Shown: positions 1 through 6,704, numbered from the stretch's first letter. The stretch is DNA of 7,526 bases from an uncultured Eubacteriales bacterium (GCA_948971535.1 CARFEX010000034.1:1-7526); one strand, 5' to 3'. A program made the numbers and translations. Notes: a model not told the origin generated them from the letters alone.

Positions 1-24
1 AAGAGGTTAACCCTCTTTTTTATT
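1..24. terminator. Hairpin/T-run terminator at the murG 3' end (cut by window edge)
   Basis: Arms AAGAGG (1-6) and CCTCTT (12-17) form a 6-bp stem around a 5-base loop, and Ts run through 16-21. On the plus strand this is a compact intrinsic terminator for a gene coming from the left, outside the window. On the minus strand the same hairpin lies across the murG stop codon and is preceded by an A-run. It could therefore also end murG transcription, but the T-run this would need lies beyond the window edge and cannot be seen. The placement suggests a bidirectional terminator between convergent genes. Confidence 0.55.
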
Positions 25-1068
25 GTTGCAAACTTTATTTAAAACTTCAATAATTTTCTCTGCTGCATCAAAACTTTGCATTTTTTTCATATTTTTTATA
101 TAGTTATCTTGATTTTTGATTAAATTATTGAGTTTAATTAAAAATAAAGTATTATCAAAATCTTCTTCTTCAAGAACATCTGCGACCTGTAAATGTGAGA
201 AAAGTTTAGCATTTTCAATTTGGTCACCACGAGAACATTTCTTTGATAAAGGTATAAGTAGCGCAGGTAGTCTTAAAGCTACAAATTCATTTATAGCACC
301 AGACCCAGCACGTGACAAAACAAAGTCAGCATACGCAAAATAGTCTCCAATATTATCTGCATATTCAACTTGAAGATATCCAGAATGTGAATGTTTTTCT
401 TTTGCTTGTTTGCCAGTAATATGAACAACATTATATTTATCTGTTAACTTGTCTAGATTTTCCCATACTTTTTCATTGATGAATTTTGCGCCTAGTGAGC
501 CTCCAATTACAAGAAGTGAAGGTTTGTTTTTATCAAAATCAAATTGTTTTTGAATTTTTGTTTTGTTGCCTTCAAACACCTTTTTACGGATTGGTTGACC
601 TGTATAAATACATTTGCTACTACAGCTGACAGTTTGTTCAAATGTGGTACACATATAGTCACATCTATGAAGTATAATCTTGTTTGCAAGTCCCATACTT
701 AAATCAGATTCGTGACTTACAATAGGAATGCCCAAACTTCTACCAGCAATAACTGTTGGAACTGAAACAAAACCTCCTTTGGAAAAGATAACGTCTGGCT
801 TTATTTTTTTTAAAATTTTTTTTGCATCTTTGATAGCAAGTATAAGCTTAAAAGGTATCAAAAGATTTTTTGGTGTAAGGCTTCTAGTTAGTTTAACAGT
901 TCTTATCTTATGAAAAGAAATTTCTTTTTCTTTTTCAATAATATCCTTTTCCATCCCATTTCCACCAATAAAATGAACTTCAATATTTTTCTCAAGTCTT
1001 TCTCGCACAGCAAGTGCAGGATAAATATGCCCAGCAGTTCCACCACCTGTGAGAACTATTTTTTTCAT
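7..1068 (-). CDS. murG: MurG, lipid II synthase (UDP-GlcNAc:lipid I N-acetylglucosaminyltransferase)
   Basis: MurG transfers GlcNAc from UDP-GlcNAc to lipid I on the cytoplasmic face of the membrane, giving lipid II, the last cytoplasmic step of peptidoglycan precursor synthesis. The 353-residue length is normal for the family. The fold is GT-B. The N-terminal acceptor domain has the glycine loop LTGGGTAGHIYPALA (6-20), a second loop FSKGGFVSVP (95-104) and HESDLSMGLANK (119-130), which is the Bacillus/Clostridium form rather than the E. coli HEQN form. The C-terminal donor domain has VIGGSLGAK (187-195) and the UDP-GlcNAc-binding stretch SRAGSGAINEF (252-262), then IPLSKKCSRGDQIENA (272-287). 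The start is supported by AAGGAG six bases upstream (1075-1080, minus strand). The gene diverges from the topoisomerase operon and appears to be alone in its unit, outside the usual division/cell-wall cluster. Residues and length look intact. Confidence 0.96.
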   Translation of the reverse strand: MKKIVLTGGGTAGHIYPALAVRERLEKNIEVHFIGGNGMEKDIIEKEKEISFHKIRTVKLTRSLTPKNLLIPFKLILAIKDAKKILKKIKPDVIFSKGGFVSVPTVIAGRSLGIPIVSHESDLSMGLANKIILHRCDYMCTTFEQTVSCSSKCIYTGQPIRKKVFEGNKTKIQKQFDFDKNKPSLLVIGGSLGAKFINEKVWENLDKLTDKYNVVHITGKQAKEKHSHSGYLQVEYADNIGDYFAYADFVLSRAGSGAINEFVALRLPALLIPLSKKCSRGDQIENAKLFSHLQVADVLEEEDFDNTLFLIKLNNLIKNQDNYIKNMKKMQSFDAAEKIIEVLNKVCNNKKEG

Positions 1069-1104
1069 AACAAACTCCTTTTAAATATATTTTACGCAAT
1101 ATCA

Positions 1105-1134
1105 ATAATAAATATTTCAAAAATAAGTATTCAA
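1105..1134 (-). promoter_or_regulatory. Candidate sigma-A promoter for murG
   Basis: Read on the minus strand, TTGAAT (1134-1129) as -35 and TATTAT (1110-1105) as -10 are separated by 18 bases. Transcription would start near 1098, leaving a leader of about 30 bases that contains the AAGGAG site. The surrounding DNA is extremely AT-rich, so such matches arise easily by chance. The stronger reason to expect a promoter here is that murG has no gene upstream on its strand. Confidence 0.4.
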
Positions 1135-1138
1135 AAAT

Positions 1139-1154
1139 ATGTATAAATATACAT
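1139..1154. repeat. 16-bp palindrome between the divergent promoters
   Basis: ATGTATA-AA-TATACAT is a perfect 7-bp inverted repeat around a 2-base centre. It lies just upstream of the candidate murG -35 (1129-1134) and about 30 bases upstream of the rightward -35 (1187). The size and symmetry fit an operator for a dimeric regulator, and the place would let it touch both promoters. No regulator is encoded in the window. The all-AT character apart from one G and one C makes chance occurrence possible. Confidence 0.4.
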
Positions 1155-1186
1155 TTTAAAAATTTCTTAATACTCTTTTCTTTTTC

Positions 1187-1216
1187 TTGGTTTAAGAAAG
1201 CAAAATATGTTATAAT
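1187..1216 (+). promoter_or_regulatory. Extended -10 sigma-A promoter of the topoisomerase operon
   Basis: TATAAT (1211-1216) is a perfect -10, preceded by TG at 1208-1209, so the extended motif TGTTATAAT is present. TTGGTT (1187-1192) is a partial -35 at 18 bases. The predicted start is near 1223, giving a leader of about 25 bases with GGAG (1238-1241) six bases before the ATG at 1248. A pyrimidine-only run (1173-1188) lies just upstream. An 8-bp inverted repeat, TTTCTTAA (1163-1170) and TTAAGAAA (1192-1199), overlaps the last base of the -35 and could be regulatory. Confidence 0.75.
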
Positions 1217-1247
1217 AAATTTAGAAAATCGTTATACGGAGAATTTT

Positions 1248-3200
1248 ATGGCAGAAAAAGATTACGGTTCAAAAGATATAGTTGTTCTTGAAGGACTTGA
1301 TGCGGTTAGACTACGCCCTGGTATGTATATAGGTACAACAGGAAATAAAGGTTTTCATCATCTTTTGTGGGAAATAGTAGACAATGCTATTGATGAGATT
1401 TCAAATGGTTATGGTGATACAATTTCTATTTCGCTTAATAAAGACGGAAGTGCAACAGTTGAAGACAATGGTCGAGGTATCCCTGTTGATGAGCATCCAA
1501 CTTTGCATAAATCAGGTGTAGAAGTTGTGTATACTACTTTGCATGCAGGTGGAAAATTTAATAATTCCAATTACAAATTTTCAGGTGGATTGCATGGAGT
1601 TGGTGCGTCAGTCACTAATGCACTTTCAAAGTGGTGTAATGTTACGGTATATAAAAATGGAAAAGAATATCAAATTAAGTTCCATTCATTTGTTGACAAG
1701 GACGGGAAAATCAAAAGCGGTATTCCAGTAGCTCCATTAAAACAAATTGGTTCTACAAAAAAGACAGGAACTAAGGTTTCATTCCTACCAGACGAAGCAA
1801 TGTTTGGTGACTTGAAATTTAATTTTGATACTATCTCTGTTAGAGCCAAAGAACTTGCTTTTCTTAATAAAGGATTAAAAATAGTTCTCAAAGATGAGCG
1901 AGATGGCAGGGAGGAAGCTTTTCATTATGAGGGCGGAATTTCAGATTTTGCATCATACATGGTTGAAGGGAAAAGTAAGCTTTTTGCAAAGCCAATATAT
2001 TTTCATGCAGAGGATACCAATTTTGATTTAGAAGTAGCAATAATTTATACAGATTCCTATACTGAAAACTCATTCTCTTTTGTGAATAACATTCCTACAA
2101 TTGAAGGCGGAACTCATGAAACAGGTTTTAGAAATGCTTTCACAAAGGTTATGAATGGCATTGCTAGAGCAAATAATCTTTTAAAGGAAAAAGAAGCAAA
2201 TCTATTAGGTGAAGATTTTCGTGAAGGTATAACATGTGTAATAAATGTCAAGATGACTAATGTCCAATTTGAAGGACAAACAAAAACCAAATTGGGTAAT
2301 CCAGAAGCTAGGACACTTGTCGAAGCATTGACAACAAGAGAATTGACAACTTTCTTTGAGCAAAAGAAAAATACTACATTAGCAGACACAATTATAGGCA
2401 AAGCAAAAGAAGCAGCAAAGGTTAGAGAAGCTGCTAAAAAAGCAAAAGATTTAACAAGGTCAAAAAATGCAGCAGAAAACTTTAATCTTGTAGGTAAGCT
2501 TGCAGCCGCATCTTCAAAAAATAAAGAGCAGTGCGAATTATTTATCGTAGAGGGTGATTCTGCAGGTGGTAGTGCAAAACAAGGTCGAGATAGAAAATTT
2601 CAAGCTATTCTTCCGCTTAGAGGTAAACCTCTCAATGCTGAAAAAAAGAGAATAGACCAAGTTTTAGCAAATGAAGAAATCAGAACTATAATTAGTGCAC
2701 TTGACACTGGTATAGGTGAGGATTTTGATTTGTCTAGCCTTAGATATAACAAGGTTATTATCCTATCCGATGCCGACCAAGACGGTGCTCATATCCGAGC
2801 AATACTTTTAACGTTCTTCTTTAGGTATATGAGAGAACTTATAAATGACGGACATGTTTATGTAGGTTTGCCTCCTTTATATAAGGTTTATAAAAAAGAT
2901 TATGTTGAGTATGTTTATTCGGATGCAGAACTTCCTGATGCTATTGCAAGAGCTGGACGAGGTTATTCACTTCAAAGATACAAAGGTCTTGGTGAAATGA
3001 ACCCAGAACAGCTATGGGAAACAACAATGGACCCAGAAAAACGTAGTCTTATTCAGGTTAGCATTGAAGACGCAACCGAAGCAGAGCGCATGGTAACAAC
3101 ACTTATGGGAGATGATATAGAATCTCGTAAAAAGTATATAAATCTTCATGCTAACTTCGATAGAGAAGATGATTTTATGAAAAACTATAAAAACAACTAG
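1248..3200 (+). CDS. gyrB/parE: Type IIA DNA topoisomerase subunit B (GyrB/ParE family)
   Basis: This is the ATPase subunit of a type IIA topoisomerase. With subunit A it forms an A2B2 enzyme that passes one DNA duplex through another using ATP. The 650 residues match Gram-positive GyrB and ParE, without the extra insert of E. coli GyrB. Visible parts in order are: the GHKL ATPase with WEIVDNAIDE (41-50, catalytic Glu42 and Mg-binding Asn46), DNGRGIP (73-79) and the ATP-lid GGLHGVGA (113-120); the transducer with QTKTKLGN (344-351); and the toprim domain with EGDSAGGSAKQGRD (435-448, Glu435) and DADQDGAH (508-515, Asp508/510/512). The C-terminal RYKGLGEMNPEQLW (577-590) is conserved. PLRGKPLNAEKKR (456-468) resembles GyrB more than Bacillus ParE, which has 'VINTEK' there, but is not classical for either. 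The name therefore rests on the partner subunit, which lacks the gyrase wrapping motif. It is the first gene of the operon. Confidence 0.93.
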   Translation: MAEKDYGSKDIVVLEGLDAVRLRPGMYIGTTGNKGFHHLLWEIVDNAIDEISNGYGDTISISLNKDGSATVEDNGRGIPVDEHPTLHKSGVEVVYTTLHAGGKFNNSNYKFSGGLHGVGASVTNALSKWCNVTVYKNGKEYQIKFHSFVDKDGKIKSGIPVAPLKQIGSTKKTGTKVSFLPDEAMFGDLKFNFDTISVRAKELAFLNKGLKIVLKDERDGREEAFHYEGGISDFASYMVEGKSKLFAKPIYFHAEDTNFDLEVAIIYTDSYTENSFSFVNNIPTIEGGTHETGFRNAFTKVMNGIARANNLLKEKEANLLGEDFREGITCVINVKMTNVQFEGQTKTKLGNPEARTLVEALTTRELTTFFEQKKNTTLADTIIGKAKEAAKVREAAKKAKDLTRSKNAAENFNLVGKLAAASSKNKEQCELFIVEGDSAGGSAKQGRDRKFQAILPLRGKPLNAEKKRIDQVLANEEIRTIISALDTGIGEDFDLSSLRYNKVIILSDADQDGAHIRAILLTFFFRYMRELINDGHVYVGLPPLYKVYKKDYVEYVYSDAELPDAIARAGRGYSLQRYKGLGEMNPEQLWETTMDPEKRSLIQVSIEDATEAERMVTTLMGDDIESRKKYINLHANFDREDDFMKNYKNN

Positions 3201-3208
3201 AAAATTTT

Positions 3209-3223
3209 GAGAGGTCTTAAGTG
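3209..3223 (+). promoter_or_regulatory. Ribosome binding site and GTG start of subunit A
   Basis: GAGAGGT (3209-3215) lies five bases before GTG (3221-3223), in the 20-base gap after the subunit B stop. The next in-frame ATG (3263) has no comparable site, so the GTG start and the N-terminal tail it adds are preferred. Confidence 0.75.
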
Positions 3224-5737
3224 CAAGATAAAAATGATTTTGAAAAACCAGTTGATGGTCAAATGAGTTATGAGGATTTGTTAGGATTGAATGAAATGTC
3301 AGAACCTAGCAAAGAAACAGAAAAATCAAAAGGTGAAAACGAAAGTGGCGGTGAAAAGCATGGCATAATCTTCAAAGCACTTGAAGAGGTCTTGCATGAT
3401 TCTATGATACCTTATACCGAATGTGTAGTTATGGATAGAGCATTGCCTCGTGTTGAAGACGGTCTTAAACCCGTACAACGCCGTATACTATATGCTATGC
3501 TTGAACTTGGAGTAACACCAGATAAGCCATATAGAAAGTCTGCGAGAATTGTTGGAGACTGCCTAGGTAAATATCACCCACATGGCGATACTTCAGTTTA
3601 TGATGCTATGACACGTATGGCACAGGAATTTGTTTTGCGAGCACCACTCGTTGACGGACATGGAAACTTTGGTTCGGTAGACGGTGATAGCCCAGCAGCC
3701 ATGCGTTATACAGAAGCAAGACTTGCACCACTTGCCATGGAACTACTTCGTGACCTTGAAAAAGATACAGTAAGGTGGAGCTTAAACTTTGATGATACTT
3801 TAAAAGAACCTGATATGTTGCCTGGTCGCTTTCCAAATCTTTTAGTAAATGGAGCATCAGGTATCGCAGTGGGAGTTGCAACAAACATTCCACCACATAA
3901 CTTAGGTGAAGTGATTGACGGTGTGTGTGCATATATTGATAATCCAAATATAAAGCTTGAAGAAATGATGAAGATAATAAAAGCTCCAGATTTTCCATCG
4001 GGTGGCGAATTAATATTTGAAGACGGTCTAGAACAAGCATATAGAACAGGAAAAGGCAAGATATTAATCCGTTCAAAAGTCAATGTAGAAACCATTGGTG
4101 ATAAAACAAATATAGTTATAACCGAGATACCTTATCAAGTTAATAAAGCATCACTTTTACAAAAAATAGCTGAGCTTAAAGAGACAAATAAAGATAAACT
4201 TTCTTCCATAGCCGAAATTCGTGACGAGTCAGATAGAACAGGAATGCGAGCTGTGATAAGGCTTAAAAAAGACGCGCAGCCAAAGAAAATACTAGAGTAT
4301 TTATTCAAAGCTACAAACTTACAAGTATCATTTGCTTTGAATATGGTCGCAATCGCAGGCGGAAAGCCAAAATTATTGTCATTAATGGAAATAATATCTT
4401 ACTATACAGCATATCAACGAGAGATAATAGTTCGTAGAACAAAATATGACCTCAATATGGCAAAAGAAAGAGCTCATATAGTCGAAGGGTTGTTGATAGC
4501 TATAAAGAATATTGATGAGGTTATAAAAATCATCAAAAAGTCAGCAAGTGTAAGTGAAGCCAAGCAAAAATTGAGAGCAAGATTTAATCTCAGTGAAAAG
4601 CAAGCTCAAGCAATATTAGATATGCGACTTGCAAGACTTGTAAATCTTGAAGTAACAAAACTAGAAGAAGAGCTAGCCCAGTTAAAAGAAAAAATAGCAG
4701 AGTTTGAAAGAATACTTGCTTCAAAACGAGCACAACTCGAAATAGTAAAGAAAGAACTTGGTGAAATTAAGAAGAATTATGCAAATCCTAGACGTAGTCG
4801 AATAATGAAAAATGGTGACATAAAACTAGAAGCTCATAAAGAATCTGTTGAAGAAAATAAAAATTATGTTGTAGCAATATCTGCTGGTGGAACTATTAAA
4901 AAAGTTAGCCAAAAAAATTATTCAATGTCACAAAAATCTCTCACTGATAATTCAACTTTGACTGATGTTCATAATCAGGTGTTAAGCTTGTCAGCAAAAG
5001 ATACAATCCTTGTTTTTACAAACAAAGGAAATGTGCTTAAATTACAAGTTGAAAAGTTGCCAGAGTGCAAGTGGAGAGATAAAGGTTCGAGTCTATATAA
5101 TATAGATAAAAATGCTTTGAAAGATGAATTACCAGTTTCAATGTTAATTCCAAGCTCGAATACAAATATTTTGATTTATACCAAAAAAGGTATGATAAAA
5201 CGTTCTACAACTGAAGATATGCTAACAATTAAAAGTTTCTATCAAGCTGTGAAAGTGGCTAATGATGATATAGTTATCGGTGCAGAGGTAGAGCGAATAG
5301 GTTCAGGTGTATTGATGCTTACCAAAAATGGAATGAGCTTGCATTTTGAAAAGTCTGATGTTCCAGTGCAAGGCAGAGTTTCAGGCGGTGTAAAGGGTAT
5401 AAATCTTGAAGATGACGACAGTGTTGTTTTTGCAGGTCAAAATGATTTCACCCAGATAATAGCTGTTACAAATAATGGTTATATTAAAAAACTAAAAAGT
5501 TCAGACTTTCCATTGGCGCAAAGATATCGAAAGGGTGTAAAGTATATCAATTTTGCGAAAGATGGAAAAGAGGTGTCGTTTGCATGTGCTGGTGACGGAA
5601 ATATAGTTATCGCTGTTGACTTTGGCATCAAACTTTTACCACTAGAAACAAAAAAGTTGCCTGTGTCAGATAGATTGTCACAGGGCAGTGAAGTAATAAA
5701 GAAACAATTCTTTTCACTTAATAAATTTTTAATTTGA
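3221..5737 (+). CDS. gyrA/parC: Type IIA DNA topoisomerase subunit A (GyrA/ParC family, no GyrA-box)
   Basis: This is the DNA-cleaving subunit. Tyr163 in AAMRYTEARLAP (159-170) should form the covalent bond to DNA, helped by Arg162. Residues 1-46 are a hydrophilic, Glu/Lys-rich tail, about 41 residues longer than in E. coli GyrA. The winged-helix domain starts near 50, with RALPRVEDGLKPVQRRILYA (73-92) and the quinolone pocket GKYHPHGDTSVYDAM (116-130). In that pocket Thr124 corresponds to E. coli Ser83 and Asp128 to Asp87. The tower and coiled-coil arms span about 400-520. The C-terminal domain (about 545-838) shows six repeats of the pinwheel type, with hairpins near 550, 595, 652, 698, 747 and 796, as in GyrA. 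The GyrA-box QRRGGKG expected in blade 1 is replaced by YSMSQKSLTD (567-576). Without it DNA wrapping and negative supercoiling are doubtful, so a topoisomerase IV-like role is possible. It is co-transcribed with subunit B. Confidence 0.93.
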   Translation: MQDKNDFEKPVDGQMSYEDLLGLNEMSEPSKETEKSKGENESGGEKHGIIFKALEEVLHDSMIPYTECVVMDRALPRVEDGLKPVQRRILYAMLELGVTPDKPYRKSARIVGDCLGKYHPHGDTSVYDAMTRMAQEFVLRAPLVDGHGNFGSVDGDSPAAMRYTEARLAPLAMELLRDLEKDTVRWSLNFDDTLKEPDMLPGRFPNLLVNGASGIAVGVATNIPPHNLGEVIDGVCAYIDNPNIKLEEMMKIIKAPDFPSGGELIFEDGLEQAYRTGKGKILIRSKVNVETIGDKTNIVITEIPYQVNKASLLQKIAELKETNKDKLSSIAEIRDESDRTGMRAVIRLKKDAQPKKILEYLFKATNLQVSFALNMVAIAGGKPKLLSLMEIISYYTAYQREIIVRRTKYDLNMAKERAHIVEGLLIAIKNIDEVIKIIKKSASVSEAKQKLRARFNLSEKQAQAILDMRLARLVNLEVTKLEEELAQLKEKIAEFERILASKRAQLEIVKKELGEIKKNYANPRRSRIMKNGDIKLEAHKESVEENKNYVVAISAGGTIKKVSQKNYSMSQKSLTDNSTLTDVHNQVLSLSAKDTILVFTNKGNVLKLQVEKLPECKWRDKGSSLYNIDKNALKDELPVSMLIPSSNTNILIYTKKGMIKRSTTEDMLTIKSFYQAVKVANDDIVIGAEVERIGSGVLMLTKNGMSLHFEKSDVPVQGRVSGGVKGINLEDDDSVVFAGQNDFTQIIAVTNNGYIKKLKSSDFPLAQRYRKGVKYINFAKDGKEVSFACAGDGNIVIAVDFGIKLLPLETKKLPVSDRLSQGSEVIKKQFFSLNKFLI

Positions 5738-5785
5738 AAAAATTAAAATACTTAAGAAATTTTAAAAAATACAATAAAAAACAAT

Positions 5786-5826
5786 TTGATATCATAATTG
5801 AACTCGACTGTTAATATAGATACAAC
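5786..5826 (+). promoter_or_regulatory. Weak candidate promoter(s) for the deacetylase/SSB-like unit
   Basis: Two overlapping possibilities exist. TTGAAC (5798-5803) and TACAAC (5821-5826) are 17 bases apart. Alternatively, an extended -10-like TGTTAATAT (5809-5817) follows TTGATA (5786-5791) at 20 bases. GATACAAC (5819-5826) also resembles the -10 of sporulation sigma-E/G promoters (CATACAAT-like), but I see no good matching -35. Because no convincing terminator follows the subunit A gene, read-through from upstream may also supply transcripts. Confidence 0.3.
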
Positions 5827-5844
5827 AAAGGTTTTCGACAAAGC

Positions 5845-5872
5845 TTAACACAAATTTACAAAATTGTGTTAA
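5845..5872. repeat. 28-bp imperfect palindrome in the deacetylase leader
   Basis: The arms TTAACACAA (5845-5853) and TTGTGTTAA (5864-5872) are perfect 9-bp complements. Inside them, after one A/A mismatch, TTT (5855-5857) pairs with AAA (5860-5862). No T-run follows on either strand, so this is not a standard intrinsic terminator. It ends 53 bases before the ATG at 5926, downstream of the promoter candidates. It could be an operator for a dimeric regulator or a leader hairpin in the mRNA. Confidence 0.55.
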
Positions 5873-5913
5873 ATAAAAGTTGGAGAAAATCAAATAAAAA
5901 TCTATTATTAAAA

Positions 5914-5919
5914 GTGAGG
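5914..5919 (+). promoter_or_regulatory. Ribosome binding site that fixes the deacetylase start
   Basis: GTGAGG, with GAGG at 5916-5919, is six bases from the ATG at 5926. A longer reading from GTG at 5866 is open, but it has no ribosome binding site, and its first codons fall inside the palindrome. It would also add 20 basic residues before the signal segment. Confidence 0.75.
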
Positions 5920-5925
5920 TTTGCA

Positions 5926-6690
5926 ATGCCATTTTGCGTTATCAAATCTAGAACAATAAAAATCGTTTTTTCAATGATTATTGTAGCAGTTTTATTAGCT
6001 ATTTCTATTGAAGGTTCTTCCTCCGCTCAAGTATTCTTTGGGCATAGTTCACGGCGAGTGCCAATATATAATGTGCGGACGGAAGAGAAACAGGTTGCAA
6101 TTTCCTTTGATGCTGCTTGGGGAGCTGATAAAACAGAAGAAATAATTAGTGTTCTCAAAGAGTACAATGCCACAGCAACATTTTTCCTAGTAGGTTTCTG
6201 GGTAGATAAGTTCCCAGAAAAAGTTAAAGCAATAGATGATGCTGGCATGGAAATTGGCACACATTCCAATACTCATCCTGACATGGTAAAGATAGATGGA
6301 GGGACTGTAAAAAAAGAACTCGAAACTTCAATAGCAAAAATTAAAAATGTTACAGGAAAAGAGGTGAAATTGTTTAGACCACCTTTTGGGTCGTATAACA
6401 ACACTCTATTAAATACCTGCGATAGCTTAGGCTTAAGGGCCATTCAATGGGATGTTGATTCATTAGACTGGAAAGGGCTTTCAGCAGGAGAGATAACCTC
6501 TCGAGTAATAAACAAGGTGAAAAATGGTTCAATCATCTTGTGTCATAACAATGCAGATAATGTTGTAGATGCAACAAGAATGGTTCTAGAAAGATTGACA
6601 ATGAAAGGATACAAGGTCACATCAGTGGGAGAACTCATCTATGAGGATAATTACACAATAGACCACAATGGCACGCAGATACCAAATTAA
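5926..6690 (+). CDS. PdaB-like polysaccharide deacetylase (NodB/CE4 family), membrane-anchored or secreted
   Basis: CE4 enzymes remove N-acetyl groups from GlcNAc or MurNAc residues of wall polymers. This 254-residue protein resembles the Bacillus PdaB group, linked to spore cortex, in length and in the FDxxWG form of motif 1. Residues 11-29 form one hydrophobic segment after a basic N-terminus, and SSA before Gln35 could be a signal peptidase site, so it acts outside the cytoplasmic membrane. Visible motifs are: SFDAAWG (60-66, catalytic Asp62), THSNTHP (112-118, metal ligands His113 and His117), RPPFG (151-155), WDVDSLDW (175-182) and LCHNN (205-209, His207). The second Asp of canonical TFDDG, normally a metal ligand, is Ala63. 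The C-terminus ends YTIDHNGTQIPN (243-254). Substrate and sporulation role are inferred from the family. It is followed 14 bases later by the SSB-like gene, which is probably co-transcribed. Confidence 0.9.
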   Translation: MPFCVIKSRTIKIVFSMIIVAVLLAISIEGSSSAQVFFGHSSRRVPIYNVRTEEKQVAISFDAAWGADKTEEIISVLKEYNATATFFLVGFWVDKFPEKVKAIDDAGMEIGTHSNTHPDMVKIDGGTVKKELETSIAKIKNVTGKEVKLFRPPFGSYNNTLLNTCDSLGLRAIQWDVDSLDWKGLSAGEITSRVINKVKNGSIILCHNNADNVVDATRMVLERLTMKGYKVTSVGELIYEDNYTIDHNGTQIPN

Positions 6691-6694
6691 AAAT

Positions 6695-6699
6695 GGAGG
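6695..6699 (+). promoter_or_regulatory. Ribosome binding site that fixes the SSB-like start
   Basis: GGAGG (6695-6699) is five bases from the ATG at 6705. Another in-frame ATG at 6693 overlaps this site and would have none of its own, so initiation at 6705 is preferred. The site begins five bases after the stop codon of the deacetylase, which fits translation by the same ribosomes along one mRNA. Confidence 0.85.
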
Positions 6700-6704
6700 A
6701 TAAT

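Noticed and set aside
910..1146. Plus-strand open frame of 78 residues across the murG start and the intergenic region
   Set aside because: It is opposite conserved murG codons, and the composition (Phe/Asn/Lys/Ile runs) reflects AT-rich DNA. No ribosome binding site was seen.
3606..4095. Two long minus-strand open frames (3606-4076 and 3706-4095) inside topoisomerase subunit A
   Set aside because: They lie wholly opposite a highly conserved catalytic region, have no ribosome binding site or family features that I can see, and their translations look like antisense of the real gene.
5743..5765. AT-only inverted repeat TTAAAAT / ATTTTAA shortly after the subunit A stop, as a possible terminator
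   Set aside because: The stem has no G-C pairs and is followed by As, not Ts, on the plus strand, so it would be too weak to stop transcription.
5866..5925. Longer start (GTG at 5866) for the deacetylase
   Set aside because: It has no ribosome binding site and starts inside the palindrome. The ATG at 5926 has GAGG at six bases and gives a normal signal-segment N-terminus.
6693..6704. Start of the SSB-like protein at ATG 6693
   Set aside because: This ATG overlaps the GGAGG that serves the ATG at 6705 and has no site of its own.
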